NCBI RefSeq assembly: GCF_014633365.1
Contig: NC_068348.1
Location: forward strand, 13,720,311-13,784,310
DNA from: Diospyros lotus
Taxonomy: Eukaryota; Streptophyta; Magnoliopsida; Ericales; Ebenaceae
Reading direction: 5' to 3'
Length of the DNA: 64,000 nucleotides
Shown: positions 23,366-33,900 of the stretch, piece after piece
Numbering within the stretch: position 1 is the first letter of the stretch
How the letters are laid out: every line of letters starts with the position of its first letter
Translations under genes and position numbers: made by a program
The notes under the pieces: model-generated
Told to the model about the DNA's origin: nothing
The model's input: the letters and a program-made list of their open reading frames with translations, nothing else
The model's database searches: none

Positions 23366-24931
23366 CTATGATTTGCAATCAAGATGAAAAATAATAGGTC
23401 GAAATATGAAAAACGTGTCACAACATTTGGTAGGTATGTGACAAATTATCAAAGTTGTCATAGCCATTTAAAACACTACAATGATTCAAATTTAAAAACT
23501 AATATCATTACTATAATGTTGAAAACCTGAAAGAAAAATGAGAAATAACATAAATATTAGGAACTGGATGATAAGTGGACTCTATTTAATGAGAAGGAAA
23601 TCTCATTTTTCATAAATAAAATACGTTCCGAACATATGGAATTCTTCTAATTTTCAATCTCACATAGTCACACTTTTGATGCCATTCACTTAAATTTATG
23701 AATTCCTTTTTTTTAAGTTATAGGGTTATTTAGTTAAAAAAAAAAAACATTTTTCAATTTTGTATCTCAAGTTTTTCTTTTCCACGAAAAAAAAATGAAA
23801 AATGCATTCCATTTTTGAATATCAAAAAGTATTTTATTATATTGGAAAGTAAAAATAAGTTTTTTAAATGATTGTGTAGAACGTGATTTCAATTGTTATA
23901 TAATACAATATATTGATATCAATAATATTATTATAATATTAAAATAATAAAATTAAAACTATCAAAATGATATTTATGATATTGTTAATAATAAACCTTT
24001 AAAGAAAATAATTAATTCATAATATTGCAAATTTGAAAGGATGGAAGAAAGGATAACTTGGTGGGAAATTTTATATTTTTAAGTCAAATTCAAGTGAAAT
24101 TTGCATAACAATGGTAGAGTTTCACATTCTTATAGCAGAATGGAGATTGATGCACCTATTATATTAATACAATATCATGTCTAATATATTAGTAAAATAA
24201 GATTAAAAATGATAATGAGAATTAATTCAAAAATTTAGTCATTACTTAACACCATCTAATAGTCATTAGGATGACACTTTCAAAATAAGTTTTTTTGTAA
24301 CAATATAAAAAATTATTAAAATTTCATAATTAAAAAACATTTATCGAAATGTTAAAAAAGTTACCATATCATACTGATCCACATAAAAAATGTGGCAGCA
24401 CGACAGAAAAAACCATCAAACCGCTTGTGAACAAGTGATGGTATTTTTAGAAATATAAAACTGATTACAACCAAATAAATAAAATCCATAAAGAGTGTGT
24501 GACCATATTCTTTTAGAACAGTCAAGATCAGGATAATTTTAAATTTTTACTGTGCAAAAAATATGTTTATTGGGAGGGTTTTGTAATTTATCCTTGCAAA
24601 ATTACTGAGTTAGTAAATTATTTACTTGTAATTGGATCTATGACATAAGCATTGAGGTTGAAATTTTGTATTTTGTTTTCTCTTTATTTATATGTACGAA
24701 TAATGTGCATGATTTTTTATCAGGGTTTCAGGGGTACCTTATGCCAACAATTAGGTGACAGAGAGTAAAGGGAATTTATAAGTCATGGGTCTTGGCAACA
24801 AGAATAAACCCATTGGCCGATGGATTCCTTCTAGTAGCAGCCAGCAAGCGTTTTTAATTTTGATTTTTCTAATTTTTGTTCAATCAATTTTAGCTGAAAT
24901 ATTGCTATAACAACTCAGGGTTGAGCCAATG
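23366..24931. other. Degenerate intron-1 homology and AT-rich DNA; no TIR exon
   Basis: From 23366 to about 24000 the text parallels intron 1 of the sister TNL (CTCTATTTAATGA near 23581 versus 30972; ATTTATGATATTGTT near 23976 versus 31229). Past this point, where a TIR exon should follow on the minus strand, I find no TIR motif in any frame. The remainder is AT-rich without features. Confidence 0.6.
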
Positions 24932-25519
24932 CCCCTGTTTGTTGCAGCTTAAAAGCTGTAATTTTTAGTTTCTAATTTTAAAAAAGTTAGGATGTAGTAT
25001 TTGTTTTAACTTATAGAATTCTAACTTATACCTTCTATTAGCTTTTAGAAGGGGTAGAAGCTGACTTTTTCAAAGATGGGGTATCCTAGCTTTTATAACT
25101 TCTGCTTAAATAATTACATTTTTATGATAATTTTATCCTTATTTTTAGCAAAGAATTACCCTCTTATCTACGCAATCATGGGTTTTTCTTCTCTACCGCC
25201 ATCTCCATTTTCAAATCTCTTCCTCTCTCTCGTCATCTTCCTCTCTCTCTATACTTTAATTAATTTTTTTATAACACTTGAAATTTATACATATACACTA
25301 ATTAATTTTTAAATTATCATTTTATAACTACTAAGGGTATTATAGACAATTATACAAAAATAAGTTATTTTACAACTTATGATATCAAACACTACAACTA
25401 CTTAACTACAACTTCTAAGAAGTTGCAACAAATAGGTTCACAATTTATTTTAAGTTTTAGAAACTATAATCTAAAAAGCTATAAGCTATAATTTCTTTAA
25501 TTAAACTGCAACAAACAGG
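24932..25519. mobile_element. MITE, about 590 bp, TIR CCCTGTTTGTTGCAG
   Basis: The left end CCCCTGTTTGTTGCAGCTT is matched by AAACTGCAACAAACAGG at the right end. GCCAATG occurs immediately outside both ends (24925-24931 and 25520-25526), a 7-bp direct repeat close to the 8-bp TSD of hAT elements. The interior is AT-rich with internal inverted words around AAGTTAGG and CAACTTCT. No transposase is present. The 78-codon frame at 25076-25312 lies inside the element and is not a gene. Confidence 0.78.
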
Positions 25520-27369
25520 GCCAATGTATACTTCAGCCAAAATCTGCTGACAAAGATACGCATAAAGCAAAGAGAAAACTGCAAAATGTGACCTACACGT
25601 TCTCATCCTTAAATTCTAACTCTGTCAAAGGTCGGTGAGCTATTGTATATGACCGACTCTTCACTAGTTTTGGAAGCAAACCGAAGTTATTTGACCAATT
25701 TGGCCATTACATGTTGAATTTTTTTATGCAAGGAGTCTTATTTCCAAGAGGATTCTTTTTTTTTTTTTTTCCTTTTGGTCAAAAAGACACTTGCTGTATC
25801 AATATATTGCAAATTAGCCTTAAATGAAATGTGAAGTACATGGGTTTTCAAGAGGCATTTTCAGGGGTCATAGATAGTTTGCCTATCTTCCAAACTACTA
25901 TCTTCCAAATATCATAATTAAAGCAAGGACACGTCACTGGTTCTAAATGAATATCCTCTGCTGCCATTGCACTATATTCCTAAAGACAAACAATGAAGCA
26001 GAGGGCTTATGTCCCTCTCCCATCAACAAGAAGTAATTAATGTTGAGGGAGGGCAAATTTGAAAAGAGAGAGAGTTGAAGAAATTTCTAAAAATTACATT
26101 GTATTGACTGCTATAGGAGAAGCCTAAACCAAATAAAGTTAATCCAGGCAGTAAAATGTCATGGACCAAATCCATGGAGGTAATGATTTGCAAAGAACAT
26201 TAAGCAAAGGAGAAAGGAATACTGTACCCTTCCACTGCAATATGAATACCAATGACATGTTCATGAATGGTACCTGGATGAATTTTTAAGTTTAACATGA
26301 TTATTATGCAGCAACAAAGACCATAATGCAGTTACCTATATGCGTACGGCCGTTCTTCAAGAAAAGATTTATTGATTTCTTATAAGTATTTCCAGAAAAG
26401 CTGTTGAGAAGCTGATAAATTGTTCTTTAATCAACAGATTATTTGCAGAAAGAAGTAGAGAAACAGAGTTCATAAGACGTTCTCTAACTAGACAAAATGA
26501 AGATCCTCCAATGGCATTCTTTTATATAGTTGAAACACCTGTTGATGAAACAACAACTGGCTATTTCTGGGAAAAAAAAAAAAACTAAAGGATACAATTT
26601 AAATAAAATCAATTAGGTGCAAAAGTGCAATAATACTGGGAATAGCAGCATGTTGATATAATTGAATACACATCAAGATTTTAAATATAATTAGGTTTGA
26701 GCAAAAACACTGCCCAATGAAGAACAGAAATATATATTGATCACAACTCCATAAACCAGAATAATATTGACAATTTTTCAAAGTAAACAGAGAAGTAACC
26801 GTGCCAAAACTGTTCCATAAACATGCTAACAAACTGAATAGGATAGGGATTCACATAACTAAGAGACTGGTTGAATCGTGAAGAAACCCATGTCACACAA
26901 AAGGAGGCATAGTTAAATGCAATGGATGCAGTGGCAGTATTAACAGAATGTCAACATGCAATCCTAATAACTTCCTTTCAGTTACAGGTTTTGCAAAAAG
27001 TGGCAAAGTCTTCTCAATGTTCAAATATAAAAATCTTTGAGTTGTACAAATATCAAGCATCATTACCTTCCAATTTCCAAAGAAAGAAAGAGGGTGGAGC
27101 AGTGAAAAACCACTAGCAAAAGAAGAGAGAAACAGAGAACTTTATATACACAAGCAGCATGCAAGGCCCACATGCTCCCATCCTTTCCTCTCAAAATTCA
27201 AGTTCTATTCATGGTTGGATAGAATAATTCCATCAATAGTAGTTTCATCTTAAACTAAATGGACGCGAAACAGCATAAAAAAAAACTCATGATTTATTTA
27301 GGGGGCCCATCACAATCAACAAGCTCTAAACATTTTTTACCGTGATGCCTTCATTCCACGACTGGCACC
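25520..27369. other. Intergenic / 3' flank of the TNL gene
   Basis: No gene is recognised. The last 250 bp (27120-27369) lie just downstream of the TNL stop codon on the minus strand and probably contain its 3' UTR. A poly-T tract is at 25757-25770. The open frames at 26599-26832 and 26922-27116 have no recognisable motif. Confidence 0.4.
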
Positions 27370-28056
27370 CTAAGAATAGAGAGAAATGGGGCGGAACCGA
27401 TCTTTACACCACCCATAGTGATATTCCAAATAACCGTCAGGACAACCTCTGCAATCAGCAGGATGGGTGCCAAGAACAACGACTCTAGTGCTTGCTGGAT
27501 CTGCAGGCACTGGAAAATCCTCGCAGTGCTCACAATCCCCATTACAAAAACCAGGAACGACATTTCCATAGGGATGAATTTGTTGGGAAACTTCTAAACT
27601 AAGAGATTGAGTGCTCTTCTTTTCTTCTGCCTCCTTGTACACAAGGTGAATCCCAACCTCATTCACTTGATAATGATCACTTGTAACTGAAATATTTACT
27701 TCATCGCCACCTTCCAACTGATCCTCAAACTTCCAATAACTTAACCACATCAAGTCCTCACCAGCTCTTGGAATGCCATGAACTTCTGGGCAATAGCTCC
27801 ATTTCAAATGCTTGGTTGCATTACTGATAATTGTGTGTAAGTGCCAGCCTCCCGTCCCATCATAATCAGATGAAGCATTGGAAGTCCCAGGGTTGGGAAG
27901 TGCATAAACAGAACATATAGACAAACCTTGAGTTCTGAAATTAGCACCAGAAGGCATGGTAAAAGATATTGAGGATCCTACATTCTTAAGACTGAATCTG
28001 TTAGGCATCTTGCTTCCAAGCACATAAGTGCAAAATGTATAAGACTCATGTAATCC
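27370..28056 (-). CDS. C-terminal post-LRR (C-JID-like) exon of the TNL
   Basis: The exon has 228 codons plus stop. It opens GLHESYTFCTYVLGSKMPNRF, followed by GSSISFTMPSG, and includes GGDEVNISV and the EVGIHLVYKEAEE motif common to TNL post-LRR domains. The tail is cysteine-rich (GFCNGDCEHC, then DCRGCPDG). In TNLs such as ROQ1 and RPP1 the equivalent jelly-roll domain contacts the effector. The decayed sister exon at 20008-20704 has the same start and the same YKEA motif. Confidence 0.88.
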   Translation of the reverse strand, partial: GLHESYTFCTYVLGSKMPNRFSLKNVGSSISFTMPSGANFRTQGLSICSVYALPNPGTSNASSDYDGTGGWHLHTIISNATKHLKWSYCPEVHGIPRAGEDLMWLSYWKFEDQLEGGDEVNISVTSDHYQVNEVGIHLVYKEAEEKKSTQSLSLEVSQQIHPYGNVVPGFCNGDCEHCEDFPVPADPASTRVVVLGTHPADCRGCPDGYLEYHYGWCKDRFRPISLYS

Positions 28057-31000
28057 CTATACAAAAAAAACAACATAAGTTAAACAGTAATATACAACCC
28101 CCTGTGTGTGTGCGTGTGTGTGAGAGAGAGAGAGAGAGAGCGCACTAGGGGAGGAGACATCCGCGTTTTATGTGATGCATTGATTGATAAAAACTTCATA
28201 AGTGATTTTTCCATGCCTTCAAAGTCACATAAGCCCAAATTGTTAATTAGCTCCGCATCAACACATTCCAAGGGTTCTAATTTGAATAAGCCGAAAATCT
28301 CAACTAGACTGCTGCAAGAATAATAACCCAAGGTTTTTATGGTTAAATCTACTGAGGCAAAGCTTATTTTTTCCAACAATTCACTGTCTTCAGTCTGCAA
28401 TTCTTCTAAACTTTGCTGCAGCCCGTGAAGTGTCAAAAGCCATGGACATGATTTTAACCATAGCTTCTTGAGCCCAAAAAGATCCCTAATGCAATTTGGG
28501 AGGCTACAAATTGGATTCCTGCTCAAATCCAATATCTGCAATGAGGATAGGCTGCTAAATTCCCTAGGGAAACTGTCATCAGACAGATTGCAATTTGCAA
28601 GACTTAAATGTACCAAAGACTTTGGAAAAGAAACCCATGAAAATTCTGGCTGACTTCTTAGATTTAGTGGACAAGGCAATGCAGATAAATGCCATGCTTT
28701 CACCTCCCCGTTGATAGAGAATAATCGATTTATTGCAGTTCGATCTGCTAGAAGCACTGCCAAAGAATTCATATTACCCAGCTCAGCTGAAACATTTTCA
28801 AGCATTAAGCAACCGCTAATGTCGAGTGTTGCCAAAGATTTTAGCCTATAAAAGGTTTGTGGAAGCTCCCTCAAGCTTTGACAATCACTCAAGTTTAAGA
28901 AAACAAGTCTTTCTAGGCATCCAATTGATTCATCAACCTTAACCAACCTAATACAATTTTCAAGTATAAGTCTCTCGAGATTCGGCAACCTTGAGAAATT
29001 AGGAGTCTTGAAAAGATAATGGGAATGACTTAGATTAAGGATTTTCAGTAATAAGAGGCACTGTAAAACAACAAGAGAGAACGAACGTTAATAATTTGAT
29101 TGAAAATCTAATGAAAATACATATTGGTAGAAGAAATAAAAAGAAAAGGAAATAAGAAACCAACCTTGGTTCCATTCAAAACCTTTTGCAAGCAACTATA
29201 AGGCGTTTCAAGAGCAACCAGCATGTCCAAAGGAAAATCGTTGGGCATCCTTTGTAAAGGGAAATGAGACCAATGCAACCACCTCAATCCTTTGGGGAAA
29301 TTTTCATAGTTTCCAAATACTTGTACATGACTAATCTGTAGAAGTTGTAGATTGGACATCCCTGAAAATGCATCACCTTCCAAAGCTACATTTGAATTTT
29401 TTGTAGTAATGCCCATAGGGGAACCAAAGGGAAACCTCTTCCGCTTTTTAGAGCAGCTGTTGGGCCCAAAGCTGTTCCATTCAGACTCATATTCCTTCAA
29501 GAAATGCATGTCAAGAACGAGGCCTCTGATTTTTGTTGTGCCCTGACAAAGAAGGGGAGGGGTAGCATCGATAAATAAATACCATCTTTTCACAAATATG
29601 TACAAAATAAATAAGTATAGTTAATTCATACAGTTTTTTCATTCAAGACGCTAAAGGAATCCTTGTGATTCCAGAGCCTGCTCCGTTTTCTTAACTCTTT
29701 GGGTGATTCTTGCCGGACAATTTCCCTTCCCATTTCCTGAATCAATTGATGCATCAGCAGCTTGTTAGCTCCATCAATGGTTAACATATTTCTGTCAATA
29801 AGATTTTGAATCCCAACCAATGCGTAATAATCACATCCCTCTAGGATTGTAATTGTGGTGTCTTTGTCCCCTCCAACAAAGAAGCAAGCAATATCCAGGA
29901 ATAAATCTTTGTCATGGTCATCTTGTAAAGAGTCATAACTTAGTTTGAGTTTTTCAAGGATTTCATTGTCAGGAATTGCCTTCAATTTTTGTAGTTGACT
30001 ATTCCACACATCTAAACTTTTGCCAGATAGGGAAGAACCCAAAATTTTAACAGCTAATGGAAGCCCTCTGCAATAATCTACTGCCCTTTTTGAGTCTACC
30101 AAATAACCATCAATAGGATGGCTTTGTCCAAAGGCATACAAACTGAAAAGTTGTAGGGATTCGTCGTGATCCAACTCCTCTACCTTGTGTACTTTCCAAC
30201 ACTCATGAGCCCTTAGTAATTGCTCATGTCTAGTAGTTATGATCAATTTACTACCTGGTGAAAGCCAATCCTTCATTCCAAGGACTACATCTAATTGTTC
30301 CCGTTTATCCACATCATCAAGAACTATAAGAACTCTTTTAAAACCAATAGCTTCTTTGATCTTAACAATCCCTTCATCAACATTGCGTATTTCTTCCCCT
30401 TTTCTTCTCAAAATATCTGAAAGAAGTTGGCTTTGTAAACGAATTAAACCGTTTTGTTGTCCAGAAATTTCTCTTATATTTGCTATGAAGCTGCTACCTT
30501 CAAATTTTGAGGAGTTTGAGTTGTACACAAATTTGGCAATGGTTGTTTTGCCAATTCCACCCATCCCACAAATGGCAATAATTCCGGCATCAGCCCCTCC
30601 ATCTTGTAACCACAAATTAATGCTTTTGGCACGGGAACCTAATCCAATGGGGTAAGGTGCAACATTCAAGACTCTTGGCCGCCTTATCTTGTCTTCAACC
30701 ACCTTGACAATTTTTTGGATAAACTTTGACTCGCGCCTATGGTTTGCAATCAATACAAAAAGTAATAGCTCATCAATCGCTAAGCATTTGACAACTTAAA
30801 TAAATTAAAATTTTCTATGAAAAACTAAAACTTATTATGAAAATTATCACGGTCCACAAAAAAATTGCATCCATTTGAACTTAAAATTAATACCATTAGG
30901 ATGAAGCCAAAAATATGAAAAGAACAATGGAAAAAAAAAAAAAAGATAAATCATAGAAATCGAATGGCAAAAGAACTCTATTTAATGACAAGGAATTTTA

Positions 31001-32135
31001 TTTTTCAAAAATGAGATACGTCTTCACTCGTGAAGTTCCTCTAGTCTACCAATCCCTCTCCCTACCCAGGCTACTTGAATTTATTATCTTTTAGAAAGTT
31101 AATGGACTCTATTTCTAAAAGAATATATCTTCTTGCAAAGACATTGCATCACAAGCAGTGTCCGTAGGGCTATCCTGTAACGGTGAAACAAATTAGCTAT
31201 ATTATAATTATGATCTAATTAATACACCATTTATGATATTGTTGGTAATATAATTCTATATTGCTATATTATAATTATGATCTAATTAATTTGATAATAT
31301 TATAATATAAAAACTACCAAAATTATATTCATGATATTGTAATATTACAATTTTAATTATATTGATCTTAAAGTTTATTTTTTAAAAAAATTAAAAATTT
31401 TACAATGGAAAATTGTATCTATTAATATTTTTACTATTAATGATTAGTCAAATATACTTTTTTGGATACATTTTTGCACCTTAGAATATTTAATTAATAT
31501 TGTAATTAAATTACAGTCCACTCACAGCTATAACCATGGACAAAGTAGCGGATGAAAAAGATTACCTATCACCTCCATCTGGTAAACGCATTCCTGCTAT
31601 AACAGCAACTTCCTCCAGCGCTTCCCTCCACCCCTTCAATTTCTCCAACCAACCACTCCTTTGCTGCTTCACCCTCTCCCACCTCGAACTTATTGAATCG
31701 CTCTTCATGCCTCGCGAATGCCTCCGCATAAACTCCCTTTTGTTTCCTGACATCCGACGGATCCACGCCGTAGAACACCGGCAGAACCACGTGGCCAGAG
31801 TCCCCCCTCCGTCGTCTTCCGAGGATCATCGCAAGCTCATCGAGGCACCAGGTCGAAGACGCGTAGTTTCTGGAGAAGACAACAATTGAAACCCTCGACT
31901 CTTCGATTGCCCCCCGCAGCTCAACCTCGATGCTTTCTCCTCTTTGAATTTCATCGTCGTCCCTGAAGGTGCGAAATCCGGCGTTCGTAAGAGCCGCGTA
32001 GAGGTGGTCGGCGAAGGTCCAGCGAGTGTCCTCGCCTCTGAAGCTCAAGAACACGTGATAGCTGCCGCTACATCGAGAAGCGGAAGGGGAGGAGCAGGAG
32101 GAGGGGGGCTCTTTGGCTCTTGTAGTGGTAGTCAT
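27370..32135 (-). CDS. TIR-NBS-LRR (TNL) immune receptor, five exons, frameshifted in the TIR exon
   Basis: Intracellular NLR of the TIR class, expected to sense a pathogen effector and signal through TIR NADase activity. Proposed minus-strand exons: 32135-31566 (TIR), 30736-29632 (NB-ARC), 29542-29165 (LRR), 29060-28146 (LRR), 28056-27370 (post-LRR). All introns are GT-AG and phases agree across junctions once the TIR frameshift is ignored; the last donor (CTA|GTGCGC) is inferred from phase only. About 1216 residues would result, normal for a TNL. A tandem CCAACCAA at 31645-31652 (TTGG twice on the coding strand) shifts the frame after Trp161-Leu162, and translation then stops three bases before the exon-1 donor. 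Downstream exons remain open. It is either a recent pseudogene, a TIR-only gene, or an assembly error. Confidence 0.88.
28103..28140 (+). repeat. (GT)n-(GA)n microsatellite in TNL intron 4
   Basis: A GTGTGTGTGCGTGTGTGTG run is followed by about ten GA dinucleotides. On the coding strand it is a CT then CA tract that begins immediately 3' of the inferred exon-4 donor. Length variation here could alter splicing of the last intron. Confidence 0.9.
28146..29060 (-). CDS. Second LRR exon of the TNL
   Basis: About 305 codons. It begins CLLLLKILNLSHSHYL after acceptor TTTTACAG and carries roughly eight leucine-rich repeats, including LPNLERLILENC, LERLVFLNLSDC, LKSLATLDISGC and LSSLQILDLSRN. The 3' end is uncertain: CTA|GTGCGC at 28146/28145 restores phase 0 with the next exon and gives an 89-nt intron, but it is a weak donor and abuts a CT/CA microsatellite. 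Read through without splicing, the frame would end at TAA 28082-28080 after a low-complexity SLSLTHTHTH tail. Confidence 0.83.
29165..29542 (-). CDS. First LRR exon of the TNL
   Basis: The exon has 126 codons in phase 0, from acceptor TTTGTCAG to donor AAG|GTTGGT. It encodes GTTKIRGLVLDMHF at the start, then MSNLQLLQISHVQV and the LRWLHW element typical of the first TNL LRR exon, ending VLNGTK. A diverged copy is at about 21720-22110. Ligand or effector recognition is expected to involve this and the next exon. Confidence 0.88.
29632..30736 (-). CDS. NB-ARC exon of the TNL
   Basis: This is one open exon of 1105 nt. In order it encodes the P-loop GMGGIGKTTIAK, RNBS-A (FEGSSFIANIREISGQQNG), kinase-2 RVLIVLDDVDK, RNBS-B GSKLIITTRHEQLL, GLPLA as RGLPLAVKILGSSL, RNBS-D FLDIACFFVG, and an MHD-equivalent reading MHQLIQEMGREIVRQES. 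It is entered in phase 2 from the TIR exon (AG|G) and leaves in phase 0 (ACT|GTATGA). The domain acts as an ADP/ATP switch. The final Asp of MHD is Gln here; this is seen in some tree TNLs, so it is not by itself a defect. No stop or frameshift is visible. Confidence 0.93.
31569..32135 (-). CDS. TIR exon; surviving 188-residue TIR-only reading frame
   Basis: The ATG at 32135 is preceded by an in-frame-free leader and begins MTTTTRAKEP with a Ser-rich tail. The TIR domain starts at residue 26 (YHVFLSFRGEDTR), has a BB-loop-like segment DDEIQRGESI around 61-69, SRNYASSTWCLDEL at 88-101 with the presumed catalytic Glu100, and FYGVDPSDVRKQKG at 121-134. The terminal helix normally reading WREAL is present only in another frame (31562-31640) because of the 4-bp duplication. 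The frame ends at TGA 31571-31569, directly before the GT donor at 31565. Plant TIR-only proteins exist and can be active, but loss of the last helix makes function here uncertain. Confidence 0.85.
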   Translation of the reverse strand: MTTTTRAKEPPSSCSSPSASRCSGSYHVFLSFRGEDTRWTFADHLYAALTNAGFRTFRDDDEIQRGESIEVELRGAIEESRVSIVVFSRNYASSTWCLDELAMILGRRRRGDSGHVVLPVFYGVDPSDVRKQKGVYAEAFARHEERFNKFEVGEGEAAKEWLVGEIEGVEGSAGGSCCYSRNAFTRWR

Positions 32136-33240
32136 TGAACAGAGGGAGCAGAGAAGAATGGATCTGTTGGAGAAAAGTGGAGATCAATCAAAGTCTTTAC
32201 CTCTTTGGTTTATCATCAGAAGTAGAGACTAGAGAGCATCGTGAACTCTGAAGTAGATGGAACTCAGACGTCCGGGAAGACGAGAGAAAATAAGGAGAAA
32301 TAGACAAGAAAAAGTAAAGCAAAGCAAAGCATTGGTCAAAAATCACACATTGAATGGGCAACTTCCAGGAAACTTGGGCAAAATTTCGCGAGAAAAAAAA
32401 AAAAAAAAATCAGAAAAAGTAGAGTATCATAAGCAAAATTATTGAATGGGCAACTAGTAGTAAGAAGCCTGGGTGAAATTATTCTTAATACGATAATTTG
32501 ATTTGTCATCAGAATGTTGGTGGGGTAGAGACTAGACTTGAGAGTTGAGTATCGTCAACTCTCAAGTCAAAAAGCAAAGCAAATTATTGTTGGGGCATCT
32601 TCTAGGAAACCCACCAAAGCAAAGCAAAGCAAATCAAATTAGGAGAGAGAGTGAGAGAGAGGAGGCGACCAAAGCAAAGCAAAATCAAAAAGTCCCTAGG
32701 GCGTACATTAATCGGTAAAGAAAAAAATGTGTTCGGGTGTCAATTTTTTGGACTCCACGTTCGGTGTTTGACCGTGACTAAGAGATAATACAACAAGTAG
32801 ACTTTGATTAAGAGATAATTTAACAAGTAAAGAATAATTTTAAAAAATAAAAAATACATATCATCCTCGTATTTGTGGTTGTGTTAGGAGTTAAAACCTG
32901 TCTGCTAAATTTCTTGATTTACCTCTCTTGTTAAAATTGTAATTTCGAATAGCATAGACATTCGTGATGTGATGGTACGTTAATAAAAAAAAATAATTAT
33001 TAAATGGGCAATTACTAAAAAATTGAGAAAAAAATTTGGAGGGAAAAAAAGTACAGTGGATGGGCGAAATTATTATTAATATGATAATTTGATTTGTCAG
33101 TAACTTATTATTAAATAAAAATATAAAATAATACGAGAAAGCAACTAATAATGTTACAATAAATGCACTGATTGAGTTAAAACAAAATATTAAAAAAAAA
33201 CATAAATTAATAGATTGGATAGGTGAAAAGTACAGTAGTT
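32136..33240 (-). promoter_or_regulatory. Presumed promoter and 5' leader of the TNL
   Basis: This lies 5' of the TNL start codon on the minus strand. W-box cores (TTGAC) occur as GGTCAA 32334-32339, AGTCAA 32565-32570 and TTGACC 32768-32773; WRKY factors binding such sites commonly drive NLR genes. AAAGC pentamers recur in clusters near 32317, 32571, 32613 and 32671. The word AATGGGCAACT and its surroundings appear three times (about 32353, 32446, 33004), suggesting old local duplications. No clear TATA box was chosen. Regulatory assignment is inference. Confidence 0.4.
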
Positions 33241-33282
33241 TCTTGGTTATATAATAAACAAAAATACAACGCTTTTGTTTAA

Positions 33283-33900
33283 ATGGGTTTGGAGATTTAT
33301 TGACAATGAAGATCCCTTTAGCCCAAAGTCCTTAATAAGAAAAATATGTGGATTAAATGTAAAGGAAATCCTTGACAATATTCAAAAAGATATATTGATC
33401 TTGGAAAAGAGAAATTCTAGCTAACAAGACCAATGAAAGAGGGGTTAGCATTTTGTATTGGGATAGACAATAAAATTATATTTGGGAAGAATATTTGGAT
33501 TGAAAATAAATTGTTAAAATTTTTACCATCCCAAATTGTTTTTAGTATTTTTGAATCAAGAGGTCATTCCATCTAGAACATGGGGTTCTAGGAATTGCAG
33601 TCTTTTTTTGGAGCTTGAAATGGAGAAGACCGTTGACAAAATGGGAATTGCAGTCTTTTTTTTGGTTGAACTTACAAGAGTTAATTTTAAATGGGTGCAT
33701 CAAGAAGACAATCTTGGACATGATTATTTGGAAGTTTAACATTTTGAGCATATATTCTATTAAATCTTTATGTCTTCAAATGGAACTATTAGAAATTGGT
33801 GCTTTGAAAGGTAATCTCGCTCTTTTTAATTGCAAGTGTTAAAAGCTCCTCCTAAAGTTGAGTTTTTTACAAAATTAGTTGTGATGTCTCATAGAGAAAA
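33283..33900 (+). pseudogene. LINE (L1-type) ORF2 3' remnant
   Basis: Interrupted reading text carries the C-terminal signature of plant L1 reverse transcriptase proteins: WRFIDNEDPF near 33290, FGKNIWIENKLLKFLP near 33485, KWRRPLTKWE near 33620, and KAPPKVEFF near 33845, which is the start of the zf-RVT segment. The pieces lie in different frames with stops between, so it is an old, 5'-truncated insertion. The short frames at 33536-33842 are fragments of it. No clear poly-A tail or TSD was found. Confidence 0.7.

Noticed and set aside
30239..30655. 138-codon plus-strand frame opposite the NB-ARC exon
   Set aside because: The minus strand encodes all NB-ARC motifs in order; the plus frame has no motif.
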